64,000 nucleotides of DNA, from contig JAJQJQ010000064.1 of NCBI GenBank assembly GCA_028622995.1, positions 744,001 through 808,000 on the forward strand, in the 5' to 3' direction. The stretch is from Panagrolaimus kolymaensis (taxonomy: Eukaryota > Nematoda > Chromadorea > Rhabditida > Panagrolaimidae). This document shows, one piece after another, positions 10,707 to 22,780 of the stretch (the stretch's first letter is position 1; every line of letters starts with the position of its first letter). Under the pieces are notes generated by a model, which saw only the letters and a list, made by a program, of their open reading frames with translations, was not told the DNA's origin and did not search any database. The position numbers and the translations under genes were made by a program.

Positions 10707-11344
10707 GAAAGATTATGAAAATAAAGAAATGTAATACAAGTAAGTACCTAACATTATAAAATGTAATGTGATCGCGAAAAACTGTAAAAAACGAAAATGG
10801 ATAAACGGATTGCATAGATGAAATAAGAAATCCAAATCATCAAAATTCTAATAAGAAAATGTGTTGTTTTAGTTGAAGGATCACAAACAAATAAATGTAT
10901 AATTCATTTATAGTATTAATTCAGCAAAATGCATATATGTAATAGCAACGGATTAAATTTGTAACAAAAAAGAACAAAACATGTAATCTCAATCAACGAA
11001 CAAATGGAAATGCGCGGGATTACAGTAAACTATAATTCGCGTCAAAACACATACTACGTTTAAAACTCAATCTGGTTTAGGGACAACAACGATCTCATCA
11101 TACTAAATTTATAAATTAAGAAAAGCTTATGCCATATAAAACGAAGCTAAACAATGAAAAGTGATCATCAAATCAAAATTTGGAAAACATGGTACTCGTA
11201 TAGTATCTTTGTTTGATTATCTTTCTTTCATTTTTTTTTTATGCTTCTTTAATTTGCTTTTATTAAAAAGGCTTATTTATTATGTTTTTAAAGCTTTCGC
11301 GTATTTGTATTTCATCATTTTCAAATAATTATAAACAAATTTAT
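10707..11344. other. Intergenic region
   Basis: AT-rich, no gene seen. It contains the upstream region of the F-box-like gene and the 3' flank of the acid phosphatase. Confidence 0.5.
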
Positions 11345-12841
11345 TTATGCTTTTTGACAAGCTGTTTGAATATCATTTTTTGGAATGAAAGGTTGACTTC
11401 TGTTTTTGAATGTTTCCAATAAACAAGAATCACTGCTTCCACAACCTTTAATAAATTTAGTTATTGGTTCAGGCATGCTTGAAACATTTCGAATATATCT
11501 CACCTAAAACTTATTTTACTAAGTGAAGTTTAAATTTGGGGTTGCATAACTAACTTTTATGTATGCTTCATTTTTATCATTTTTCCATAATTCCATTAAT
11601 ACTACTGCTGCATATTCGGGTGTTGTGTAATCAAGGATTTCTTGTTTAGCTTGCAAGGCTCTAAGGAAAGCGTTTATGGTTGTGTCATGCTGAAACTCAA
11701 CTTTGCATATCCAAATTAATTTTCTTGGTCAGAAACAAACCGCTGAGTACATAAAAAACTTTGTTTTTGTTCGATTTGCTAATATCAAATCCATATTTCC
11801 TATCATAGTTTTAAGCAATAATCCACCTTTTAACATTATTAGTTCAGTATTTTCTGGTTCACCAAATCCAGCATTACCATAAAGATAATCATCACCCATC
11901 AATTTTCCATTCATATATTGTTCCCAAAGGTTATCCGTGATCCAAGAAGATAAAGTTAAATTATAAAATTTTTCTATTTTTGTTGAAGCATAAAATTTAC
12001 TCGTTGATTTATAACTTGAAAAATCATTTGTTTGTGTGCCAGTATTTTTTGCGATGGTTTGTAAAAGGGGCTAAAAACAATTATCAAATTTTAAGAGTTT
12101 CAAAATCAAAAAATTTCTTACCGCTTGAGATTGCATAAATGCCACGAAAGCTGGTTTCTCAACTAATTCCTGTTGGATTTGAGTCATTCGTGGACATAAT
12201 GGGCTGCTATTTAGCAACTAAAATTTACTCATTTTGTTAATATTTTTGAAAAATGCTAAAAGGATATGAAGGTTTACATGATCAGTTTCTTCATCGACTG
12301 TATGAACGGGAACGGGAGTCCAATGAGTTGGCCATAATCCATTTGAATTTGGATATGTATTAACGGAATCAGAATAAAATCCAGCTAAATGTGCATATGC
12401 TGACATTAAAGTTCGATTAACATCGGTGGATCTTACATAAATCTAAAAAACCTCCATAGTTTTTTTAATTTTCAAATCTAATATAAATTTATAAAGGTTA
12501 GTTTTTTCGAAAAACTTACATTAAAATCTTTATATTCGGGTGAGAAAAAAGAATATTCAAATACATATCGATCTCTTATTTTTATTCCTTGCTCCAAATG
12601 TTGTTGCATTCCAATCTAAAAACTAACTTTCATTATCAAAATAAATATTTTTCTCTTTGAAACTCACGGTAGTTAACTGCCCCCATGAAGTAGGCCAAAA
12701 ATTTTCTTGATATGGATCTGTTGGATATGTTCCTGTTGGAGTTCGATCTCCATGCCTAAATAATGATTGAACCAACAACAGCTGATCCTCTCCAGCAACT
12801 ATCGAAAAAATTAGAAGCAAAAGAGACAAGGATAAAAGCAT
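11345..12841 (-). CDS. Secreted histidine acid phosphatase (384 aa)
   Basis: Hydrolyses phosphomonoesters at acid pH through a phosphohistidine intermediate. Seven minus-strand exons, 12841-12668, 12615-12520, 12442-12278, 12217-12122, 12070-11741, 11689-11555 and 11503-11345, all phase-consistent. A signal peptide ([17 protein letters not shown]) is followed by the catalytic LFRHGDRTP at about residue 29. RSTDVNRT, the branch-2 arginine motif, opens exon 3, and the acid/base HDTT opens exon 6 (HDTN is commoner). Several cysteines near the C-terminus fit the secreted fold. Length matches nematode acid phosphatases. An upstream in-frame ATG at 12868 would add nine mostly charged residues; 12841 gives a cleaner signal peptide. 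A broken paralogue lies at 5197-5515 plus 7066-7330. The substrate cannot be read from sequence; intestinal or lysosomal use is usual for the family. Confidence 0.93.
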
Positions 12842-14020
12842 TTCTTTTTCTTTTTTTTTTGAAAGCACAATTAAAATGAAACAAAAAAATCAAATGTCCT
12901 CAAAAAAAAAAAGGTTGAAGAAACAAAACAAACGGAAGCTCTTTAATTTCATTTATAACCAACCGCTTCCATTTTCTTCTAGCTGGTGTCATTGTTGTTG
13001 ATAAGCTCATCGCTTGCTTTTTTTCGTTTTTAGTTTTTAAAAAAAAGTGAAGATTAAAAAAATTCAATGAGAGTCTAGGAAACCAAGAAAAAATCAAACA
13101 CAAAAATGTATGTTCAACAATTTTTTAAAGTACACGTTTTCCAGTAAGATCGATCGTGAGTCAAATGAAAAATGCAAACATATTATAAGTCAATATCTAT
13201 AAGAATCGAGCAAAAACGCAAAATTACGGACATGTCAAAATATCTTTACACACAAGATCGTGCCAAAAGTTCTATAAGCAGAATAAAATTCTCCATAAAA
13301 TTTTAAATTTTTCGAGCTAAAAAAATAAATCTCGGTAATTGTGCATCAAAATTATTTTCCTTCAGAGAAAATTAGAAAAAAATAAAAAAAAATTTTGTAA
13401 CGTATTATGCAAATTTTCAATGAAGGAAAACATTTTTGATGCACAATTACGGAGATTTATTTTTTTAGCTCAAAATTCTTAAAATTGGATGGAGAATTTT
13501 ATTCTGCTTATAGAACTTTTGGCACGATCTTGTGTGAATTTCAGTGTCCTCCGGTTTCTCGATTCTTACAGATATTGAGTTTTATTTTCTCTTTTTTTAA
13601 GTTTGGGTCAATAAAGTAAAACAACTTTACTCTCCAAAAGTTTGTTATTTTATAAATCGTTTAGCTTTAATTTGCTTTTTTAAAAATATACTAAGAAAAA
13701 TAATTCTTTAATCAACTAATTATTTATGATGCCTATGTTGTTTAGTACAATGACAAAAAAAAGCAATTGTGCTTACATACATATGTTCACGCTTCAATGA
13801 TGCCATTATAGTCATGTGCGTCGTCCATTAATTAATAAAACAAAAGATGTACCTTTCGAAATTAAATGAGTAAATATTAAAATTAATAGTTTATGTTCTT
13901 CCTATTTTTTTGTTCATCTCTACTTCCTTTTCTTGGTTAGTGAATCCATTCATTACTTAAACTTCACTCTTTTCTTCATAAAAAAAATTTATTTTGTGTT
14001 TTTTGAAAGCTGAAAAAACT
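12842..14020. other. Intergenic region with an inverted-repeat element
   Basis: No gene recognised. The only structured content is the inverted repeat at 13191-13577, listed separately. A minus-strand open frame near 12900-13100 has no supporting signal. Confidence 0.5.
13191..13577. repeat. 387-bp near-palindromic inverted repeat (MITE-like)
   Basis: Left arm from 13191 (CAATATCTATAAGAATCGAG) pairs with the right arm ending at 13577 (CGATTCTTACAGATATTG). Internal matches include AAGATCGTGCCAAAAG with CTTTTGGCACGATCTT and GATGCACAATTAC with GTGCATCAAA. The arms are about 180 bp each around a short A-rich centre near 13385, with scattered mismatches and small indels. It encodes nothing. The form fits a non-autonomous hairpin/MITE element; no clear target duplication was identified. 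Confidence 0.8.
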
Positions 14021-15307
14021 ATGAATTTAATTTTAATTAATATTGTAAGCACATATTTTTCTAGCACTTTTTCGATTATTTTTAATGGATTATTAATTAT
14101 CTTAATTTTAAAGAGGACTTCTTTATCCATGAAAGCTTACAGCCAAGTTTTACTTCAAACTTGCATAATTGATATTGCTACAGGTTTAGCCGCTTCGTCA
14201 ATACTATTTGTAAGTTTTCTAAAATTAAAATTTGCGAAAAAACAAGAAAAGTTTTTTTAGCAAATGGAAGCAGTGGAAACGAATTTTTATTTTCGTAATG
14301 CCTCTTCGTGGATTCCAAGTTATGGGTTTTATCCATGTTTATCAAGTTGGATATTTGTTTCCACCATTGCCACTGGGTTATATGGGTCATTTACGTCATC
14401 CATGTTTCGATATTATATCATCATGAAGTTAGCCACCAAAAACTTTCATTTAAATTTGTATCATCTCAAAAAGTTTATTTTTTAGGCGTCAAACTTTAAG
14501 CCCATCAAAAACATGGTTTTATCAATTTTGTATTTTTTGTTTTTCCGCTGTTATTACTTCCATTTTTACATTTGTTCCTTGTATCGATTATGATCCCTCA
14601 AGTTTTAATTTGCTTTTAAATAATCCAATATGGAAAAAAGAAGATTTGAAAGTTATTGAATCTTTTCGATCATATCCACTTGTAAGTGAGTGATACTCTC
14701 CATCGCTTCGATTACCATTACCCAAACACCTAAACTTGGAAGCTAAAACTTTTTACAAAAAAAAAACTAAATAAAACCGATTCTGTTTTTAGTTTAGTTA
14801 TTCCCTAATTTTTTATATTTTCCTTTCCATTGGCACAATCACATCCTCCAACATAATCGTAATTTATTGTTGCTATAAAGTCAATAGAAAACTCAAAGAT
14901 TCTAAACAACATTTTTCTCATCAAACTTTAAAATTACAAAAACAATTAAATCGTAAACTCATTTTGCAAGTTAGTTAGTCATCGCCACATTAATATTCTA
15001 CCATAATCATTAGAAAAAATTTTTTTAGGCAATAACACCATCATTTGCAACATTGGCTGTGCTGCTTTTGATTTCACTTTTGTATGTATTTCCATCCTCG
15101 GAGAATGGTGGATATCTTCTTATTGGATATTTACCCCTTCAATACATCAGCGTTTTTAATCCTATCATAACTATTTTAACAATTGAAAGTTATCGAAAAA
15201 CATTATTTTGTCAAAAACTTATCGCTGAACAACACCAACAACAACATGCTTCTAATATTTCTAAATCTATCGCAGATATTCAAATTCCTATTACGATTAC
15301 AATATAA
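14021..15307 (+). CDS. Nematode serpentine chemoreceptor, str/srd-like (335 aa)
   Basis: A seven-transmembrane G-protein-coupled receptor of the nematode chemoreceptor superfamily, presumably displayed on sensory cilia. Five exons, 14021-14209, 14261-14427, 14486-14681, 14793-14969 and 15029-15307, phase-consistent. TM1 covers about residues 8-31 (IIFNGLLIILIL) and TM2 begins at VLLQTCIIDIATGL. TM3 has the SSWIFVSTIATGLYGS segment. A Cys-containing loop, TM5 (LIFYIFLSIGTI), a basic loop with LQKQLNRKLILQAITPS leading into TM6, and TM7 with FNPIITILTIESYRK follow. The Gln-Leu-x(2)-Lys-Leu-x-x-Gln sequence before TM6 and the xxP in TM7 are typical of the str/srd/srj groups; I cannot separate these with certainty. 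The ligand is unknown. Poly(A) signal AATAAA at 15356. An in-frame ATG lies 27 nt upstream at 13994; 14021 puts TM1 at the usual distance. Confidence 0.85.
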
Positions 15308-15849
15308 TTCGATCAATTATTAAAAAGCACCTTTACGAAAGAGGAAAGAGTTTATAATAAAATTATTTATTGATGATCAATAACATAAAAAGAAAACATG
15401 CAAAAAAAGCCATAAAAGTGATGCGACGTTGCAAAGCAGCATCTCTTACTCATACACTTTTACTTTTACAACTTGCGTCTGGTAGTGTCACTCCAGCCAC
15501 CCAGCCAGTAGGCTGCTGCTGTTGGGCTATCTCTTCTCTCTCTTATTCTTCATACTGTAGTATTGTTAGTAAATATATAAAAAAGTATTCAAGCTAGTTA
15601 ACCCCATCAAGTACCACCACCGCTACACATAATCATCTCATGCAACACACGTCGCAATCCACAATCTCATACACAATAAGGAACTACAACTTCGATCCAA
15701 ACATAAACTTTTTAATGAGTGCCGCCATGTCTTTCATGGCATTGGTTAAAATGAAGGCCCAAAAAATTATGAAAAACTTTATTAATCTTTATGACAAAAC
15801 AAAAATACATACAAAAAATTTAACAACATACAAACAAAAACTGTACCCG
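15308..15849. other. Intergenic region between convergent genes
   Basis: 3' flanks of the chemoreceptor (+) and eIF2D (-) genes. No gene seen; the composition between 15430 and 15660 is less AT-rich than its surroundings, with simple C/T-rich runs. Confidence 0.5.
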
Positions 15850-17860
15850 TTATTTCTTTACTTTCTTTGCTTTGACACCAAGTTCAGCACCTTTGACATA
15901 TTTCTTTTGAATTCCATAATCATCAAGTAAAGAAACAACATAGTTAATCTAAAAAAGATATTGCATCAACTTTAAATCAAAGACAAAAGTTTACCAACCT
16001 GATTTCCATTGATAAGAACTTGTGGACCAATACAATTTGGTGCTTGCGAAACGATTGTTGCGCCCGTAGCGCTTCCAGTTTGAACTTTATGTGATAATTC
16101 TTTCGGATCAATTCCGAATGCTTGCAAGTTGTTCACCAATGTAACATGTTTGTTTCCGGCTCTTCTTTCAGTCTGAAAAATGAAAGAAGATTAAAAGAGA
16201 CAAAAAGATAAAGAAACTTACCAACAAAACAATTTGAGGCAGTTGAGTCTTTCGCAATGATCTTCGGCCATCAGGAGCTGTAATCAAAAACGCTTTAGTC
16301 ATATGCGTTGATAATTTTTGAGCGATATCATTAATAGGTACAACACCAGCAGTAAATTGTTTAACAATCATTTGAAGGGCATCATTAAGTTCCACTTTGT
16401 TTCCATTTCGTAAAAGCGACTTCTCCGTGACATATGATTTCACTAATTCATTCAAATCATTTGGATGTAAAATGTCGCCTTTCCTCAACGATGATTTTGG
16501 AAACAGTTGCTTTATCATATTCAAGCTTGCATCTGTGAGAGTGAAGCATTCAGCGACTTTCACTTTTCCACTTTTGACAGGTTTTCCAGATGATTGTGAT
16601 GGAGCATTAGCACTAATTGGAGCAGCATTCTGAACTTCTGGATGTGACAAGTTTATCTAAAAAAGAAACAACTGTAATCACTCTTTCAAAAAGTAAAATA
16701 AGAACACACATCTGTGATTGAGTCAATGCCCTTTTTCGATGTTACTTTAACAAACCAATCACCATCGCCTGCTGTTTCATTGACTTCTTGTAAGAACGTT
16801 GAAAATTTCTTATACTTTGTCTTTTTCATATCAATACGGCGTCCTTCTGGTAACAATTTGAGTAAATACGTTGCATAAAATTGACCAGCATCAAGAGGAA
16901 ATTTCAAATCGTCAGGTAGTTGATATCTTAATGCAAAAAGAAAAACTTTTCGCAAGAATTCTTCATGTGTTTCAGTTTCTTCAGCTTCTGCTTCTTCTAA
17001 AAGTGGAAGTTCTAAGACATCCTCTTCTTGATTGTTGGTAGCAAGTTCAGCAGTTGATTCAGGAATATTTGATGGTGGATCATTGTTTTCAATTGACGCT
17101 TCTGTAACCACTTCTGCTTCATTGGATAAAATTTCTGATGCTTCGAAAGTTGGAACAGTTTCACGATGACCAAAATTCCTATAAACTAATGGGTTTTAAA
17201 CTTTCAGGCAAATGTAAAATTACATACCATAACTCATCTTGATAAACATGCAACACCAGGACACCCTTTCCTTTCATACCACAAGAAATCATTTCATTTG
17301 TTGACATTAAAGCTTTACCAATAGCTACAGGACCTCGAACACAATCATGCTTTTCGGAAAATATGGAGATACAGATAGGTGATTCTCGTTCAACCATGGG
17401 TAATTTCAGCTTTTGATTGATTAGCACACCAGGTAACATTAAATCAGCTCCATTTTGTATATATCCAAATGCCAATTCATTAATGTAAAGAGTTGGAAAT
17501 GATTTAGGAGTTTGCCATGTGAGATAAACTAAAAGACAAAACACACGTTAGTTAAGTTTGAAAACGAAAGTCATACCAGTTGGAAACAAACAACCATTAT
17601 TTGATATTTCAAAGAAGATTGGCTGCTTTTCACATATGTATAAATTCGATGAATATCCAGCTGATGTTGTTATTGATGCAATGGAAAATGAAGATTTACC
17701 AAAAAGTTCAGCAGCATTTTCACCTATCTTTGATATGATTTTCCTCCTGAAAAAAAAGAAGAGAGCATTATAAAAACATGTTAGTTAAAACCAAAATTAC
17801 ATACCTATCAGAGTTTCTAACATTTGTATTGCTTTTAACCGTGAAAGGTTTTTTAAACAT
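15850..17860 (-). CDS. EIF2D: Translation initiation factor eIF2D (ligatin) homologue (567 aa)
   Basis: eIF2D delivers Met-tRNAi to the 40S P site independently of eIF2 GTP and helps recycle post-termination 40S subunits. Seven minus-strand exons, 17860-17805, 17746-17577, 17528-17228, 17178-16710, 16656-16222, 16172-15999 and 15948-15850, phase-consistent. The N-terminus (MFKKPFTVKSNTNVRNSDRR) is the family's DUF1947/PUA start. The PUA region reaches about residue 175, with DLMLPGV and GVLVLHVYQDELW. An acidic linker follows, then the central winged-helix region (FLFALRYQLPDDLKFPLDAGQ, about 245-330). A SWIB/MDM2-like segment spans about 370-450. A C-terminal SUI1/eIF1 domain spans about 470-560 (RRAGNKHVTLVNNLQAFGID, then CIGPQVLINGNQ). 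Length agrees with the usual 570-600 residues. Confidence 0.93.
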
Positions 17861-18568
17861 TTTTGTTGAATTCAACAGTTCTTTCGATTTAGAAAAAAAG
17901 ATGGAAGAAGAAAGGAAAGAGAATCAGTGAAACTTTTTTCAACAACGTTTTTGTCGAGGATGGCTGAACCATATTTTGCCAAAGCTCCAAAACAGCGGTA
18001 ATAAACTTTATCGTCGCTAACTTTTTTTATTGAAACAAAAATACATACTAAAATTAGTAATAAAAAAAACTTCTAATCTTCATGCCAGTCAACGACTTTG
18101 TTTAGTGAAATCAAAAGAGTCAACAAGCTTTGTTAATTACATGCATATGTCTAATTCATAATGCTTTTATTCTTTGAAATTGAAAACTTTAATTTGGCTT
18201 CCAAAAAATGAATTACAGCCTTCACTTTTTAATCTTTGCTAATTTGATCAACTAATTTTGCTTTATTTAATCAGAAAAATACTATCCAAGCCTTTAAAAG
18301 CCTTTCTCAAAAATGATTTTTTTCCATAAAAACAAAAACAGACTTTGAATGCGAAAAAACTTTGATGTGATTGGAAAAATAAACTAATGTTTTTGTTAAG
18401 AATTTTTCTTTATTTTTTACAATAAAATCCTTTTACTACCAAATACAAATAAAGAAATTGAGTGATTTTCGTCATAATTCTTCAATTATTATAATATAAA
18501 CCTATTCAAAAAAAAATACAAATCCAAAGCAATTATTTGGAGTCAAAACCTTTGTTCCCGCCGATGAT
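17861..18568. other. Intergenic region
   Basis: Between two minus-strand genes; the 708-bp spacing is long for an operon. No gene seen. Confidence 0.5.
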
Positions 18569-19446
18569 TTACCATGGACGTGAAGTTTCTCCAACATCAA
18601 GATGAGATGTGCGCTTTTTGAATTTGGAATCATAATGATCATAAATGCCTGGATCCACTGCGGCTTTATCAATTAAACCTGGATGAGCTTCTTCAATTTC
18701 TTTATGATGAATCCAAATATCTTGACGTTTCAAAACATCAATACCACGTAAATGTTGCCAATCTCTTGCTTCATATTTCCAATAATAATAACATGCTTCA
18801 ACAAAGAATAAAGCCATAAGAAATTTAGGAACTCCCACGCGTAAGGCTGTTCCATAATAAGTTCCCTATAAATATTTTTCATATACAAAAAAATTGGAGG
18901 GAATAAAAAGCTTACAAATGTTGGACGTAAAAAGTGTTGATATAATTTATCCATGGGCATTCGATAAACTAATCGAACAGGATTCAATTGTCGATGAACC
19001 GCATCAACGTGAATGGGTTCATCAGGATGTAAATGTTGATCTTGAAGCCATTTTCTTAAAAAAAATTAAATGGGTTTAAAATTAATTCAAAAAATAAGCT
19101 TTGGAATATATAAAATTTGAGGTACAACAGTTCTTTCTTTATCGTCTGCTTTTTTTGTTTAAAATTTTTGAGGAAATTATCTAATTTTACAAAATTCAAA
19201 ACATAAAAGAACTAATTCTAAAAATATTAAAATATAAGCTTACGCTCTCCATTCTCGTTCAGCATCAGAGAGACCAGCAGTTCGAACTCGCTCTTGTCCC
19301 ATATGAAGTTCCAAACTCATTGGATCATGAATTTTATGATTGGGTTTATCACTACCTGATTTTTTTACCATTGGCGGTGGAGCTAATCCCGATCGAGTAT
19401 ATGGAGAATTTCCCTTTCGTTCGGGTTTAACATAAAAATTACCCAT
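18569..19446 (-). CDS. NDUFB6-like mitochondrial complex I accessory subunit (212 aa)
   Basis: A candidate B17/NDUFB6 subunit of the membrane arm of NADH:ubiquinone oxidoreductase. Three minus-strand exons, 19446-19244, 19054-18916 and 18865-18569, phase-consistent. The diagnostic block is EREWRAKWLQDQHLHPDEPI at about residues 63-82, which parallels the RRRWLKDQxLxPxEP segment of vertebrate NDUFB6. It is followed by a short hydrophobic helix (VGVPKFLMALFFVEACYYYW) matching the family's single transmembrane segment. Both N- and C-termini are longer than in the vertebrate protein (about 130 aa). An in-frame ATG at 19473 would add nine residues. The assignment rests on one motif plus topology. 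Confidence 0.72.
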
Positions 19447-20451
19447 GATTGAAAGGAAAAAGTGCTGAAACAAAAAAAATTGATATATTTAGTTTTTTAA
19501 ACTTTGATTTTTCGTGACAACAAATTTCGCGGAAACTTCAATTATTCATGGATTCGATTTTAGATTTAAAAAATCACAGAAAAATTGCTGCAAAGATATA
19601 AGTTTGAAGGAAAAAAATTGGACGAAAGAAAAAATAAAAAAGTGAGAAACAACAAAAACTATTTTATTTTTTGAAGATCAACGCAATTTTGCAGGCACCA
19701 TGCATAATTTATTCCAATTTGCGAGGCAGTTAAAATAACTAACTAACTAATATCTTTTTCCTTGACAAACAGTTGTTGCTTCTGCTATTGAGAATTGAAG
19801 AAAATAAAAAAATGGAGGGACAACAACACCCGATGGCTTGAAAAAAAGAAATCCATATTTTTAGAAGAGATTTTATGAAAAATGAATTTGGTTTTAAAAG
19901 TGATTAGAAAAGATAGAGCTCTCAAAATTTAGAAGAATGGAAACAAAAATAAATTACAAAACCTTTTTTTTTGATCAAAATAGTTTGACAAAAGTTGAAA
20001 TTTCATAGCAAATAAAAAGCTATCAATAAAAATATATTAAAAGGTGCCGATTGCCTTTACCTTGTGGCTATTTTGGTATACGGAGATATTAATTACTGGG
20101 TTTCCAATTTTAAGAATGAAATAAAAAAACTAACAATAATAGTAAACAATTTTTTTCACAATTTCTGAGTTCATTTTACTTTTAAAAAATACATTTTTCG
20201 TTGAACAAATAAAGTTTAAGAAATCTTTTATTAATTATTAATTATTAAAAAATTACAATTTAAAGAAAAACCCAGCAAAACAAAAAAAAAACCAGCACAA
20301 TAAAAAAAATTTAAAACATTGTGATACCTTTATTAATTAAGAATTTGTTTGAACACATCCATATGTAAGAAAGGCGTTTGTCGTTAGCTACAGTAATAAT
20401 AATAATAAATTTTCAACCATAAATTTAATTTAAATAAGAAAAATAAATTTA
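19447..20451. other. Intergenic region
   Basis: About 1 kb of AT-rich sequence, with an ATT/AAT-rich simple stretch near 20225-20250 and a short (AAT)n near 20395-20406. No gene seen. Confidence 0.5.
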
Positions 20452-22780
20452 TTATTGAATGGAATTGTCAATTTGACAAAAATCTTTCATACTTTTCACT
20501 TTAGCAATATCTTGAAGTAATGAATTTTCAACAAAATTAGAAAAATCTTTAGCAGAGCAAAGGCCACCAAAATGAAAAGATTTACAAAATTTTAAATTTC
20601 TTGTATGATCCTCGCCATTATAAAGTACCCGAATAAATAAATTTTCATCAATATTTTTTTCATCAATATTATTATTTTCGTTTATTGATTTTGGTGTTTT
20701 TGTTTCATAAACCTGAAAAAAAAAATAAAATATGGAAAAGTTAAATTAGAATGGAAACTTATTTTTTTCAAATCTTTTTATAAAATTATACAAATTTTTG
20801 AAAATTTAAAGATTCGATAAAAATGGTTTAAAAAAGCTTTCCGATTCTTTGGTTTTCCATTAATTTTTTTAATTCTATGAAAAAATAATTTTTTTTTCTA
20901 AATCTCTGAATCCATTGCTTCAACTCTAGCCAATCGAGTCCAAATCAAAATCCCGATTCCGGTGTCAGAAATCAACAACGCCGCTAGCCAAGAACAATTT
21001 TTTATCATTCAAAAAAACCTTTATAGTTTTCTGTGCCGTGTCTTACCTCAAAAACCAATCTTGATGCATATGGTGGAGGAATAGTAATATTCTGAAGGCC
21101 CAAAGTAAGTAATAATGGAATAATGGTAATATCATGGCCACTAAAAACTCGAATAAAATTTTTATTCATTTTTTCATTTTCATCTTTGTTTCTTCGTAAT
21201 TCTTCGATAACTTTAACAACCGAATGAGCGATTGGAAAACTTTCAGCTGCATAAAGTCTTCGAATATGTTGAGATTTGGGAAACATTTCACGAATTAAAT
21301 CTTCTGCAGTTTTAGCTGCTCGATTTATTGTTTCCAATGAAATGCATTCACCATTTGCAAAACATGGGAGTGGAAGTCTTCGGCATGCATAAGTTCCCAA
21401 AATGGCATCAACAAATTCAAATGGATGTGAAAGTATTGGAATTCCAATGGGTTTTGCAATCACTTGTAAATTTGTGTGTAAATCAGCGTATCGATCAAGG
21501 TAGAGTTTAGCCCTCTCCTAAAATATAAAAATGAGGGATATAAAATTTTTTTTCAGATTTTGGAATAAAACTTTTTAGGAATTTTTTGTGTTAATTTTGA
21601 GTCGAGTTAAAAATTTGGATCAATAGAAAGTTTAATTTTTAAAGTAATTTCGGGATTATTTATAATTTTTAGTTCAATGACAAATTTTTTTTTGAATCTT
21701 GTATCGAAGAAAAATTTTTGGTTTAATAGATTGAAGAGTTTTTGAGAATAAATTCTTACAGCTAAAAATTGTTCCCTTGTCATTTGAACATTATTGCACG
21801 TGCAATCTTCATCCAAACAAAAATATGTGGTGTTACTAGCTTTAATATAAATTTCTGGAATTTTATCCGCATGATCATAAAGAAACCCAGAGAGGAATGC
21901 AATTCCAGATTGCAGCGTTCGATGATAATATGATGAACTAACAAATACATCAATTTCATTTTCTAAAAAAAATCATTAGGGTTCAAAGAAAAAATGAGAA
22001 AGGTTAAATTTTACTTTGAAATAATGAAGTTGTAAGATATTTTGTTTTGAGATAATTTCCAAGCCTTAAAAGTTGGAGCGCTCCTTCGGCTGTCATTTCA
22101 CCCAAAACGCATTTCGATCTAAAAATTTTTTTTGAGAAGTTTATAATTTAATTTTTCGGACTATTTGTAACTACAGTAATCTAGGTTTTACGTTAGCCAC
22201 AAAAAAAGAGTTTAGTTTAAAAAAAATCTTTCCTTTTTTTATTTTAACTAACCTTTCAGGTTTTAATGGAAAACCATCAAATAATTTATCAAATTTAAAA
22301 AACTTTTCAAAATCCATGGATTCCGTAAATTGTATATATTCTTCAAATGATTTTCTATCTACATCATGATAGGCTGTACAATCGGGTAATGTGGCAGTTA
22401 AACCTGGCACTAACGCTGATCTGTAAAAAAAATTTTGTTTAACAAAAACCATTTTTAATTCAAAAATATAAAAGCTTTTTATATTTACCTTTCACCATGA
22501 CGAAAAGTTAATATTAGTCCTTTTAAAGCTAATTCATTTGATTCTTTTACACCTTCATTTCCGAGAAGAGGAAATTCAAGAAATTGACAATGTTCAGCAA
22601 AAGCATTAGATTTAACTAATTCTTCTATAATTTCTGGAGGGCCTGAAACAACAACTCTGCAGTTTTTTAATCAAAAACAAAATTAAACAAAAGCAAACAA
22701 TCAAACAAACCTGTGTCCCAAAAGAAATAATAATAAACTAATATAGCACCAATAATAAGTAAAATTCTTGATTTTCTCAT
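20452..22780 (-). CDS. PXYLP1: PXYLP1-like histidine phosphatase, type II membrane protein (476 aa)
   Basis: PXYLP1 (2-phosphoxylose phosphatase 1, ACPL2) removes the transient 2-O-phosphate from xylose in the glycosaminoglycan linkage tetrasaccharide, allowing chain extension in the Golgi. Seven minus-strand exons, 22780-22711, 22642-22489, 22420-22253, 22118-22015, 21962-21760, 21517-21047 and 20712-20452, phase-consistent. A short basic N-terminus precedes a signal-anchor at about residues 5-20 (ILLIIGAILVYYYFF). The catalytic motif FRHGER is at residues 70-75, and the acid/base motif SGHDITIIPL places its His at about 361. The insert with a cysteine-rich CLDEDCTCN and the total length near 480 residues fit PXYLP1 better than lysosomal acid phosphatases. 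At exon 2, an upstream AG would give a frame with a stop, so the TTTCAG acceptor at 22643 is used. Substrate identity is inferred from family. Confidence 0.85.

Noticed and set aside
22089..22118. Frameshift suspected between exons 3 and 4 of the PXYLP1-like gene
   Set aside because: With the acceptor at 22119 the phase-2 junction is regular and the frame continues to the stop.
15850..22780. Operon of eIF2D, NDUFB6-like and PXYLP1-like genes on the minus strand
   Set aside because: Intergenic distances of about 0.7 and 1.0 kb exceed normal nematode operon spacing and no SL2-type signal can be identified.
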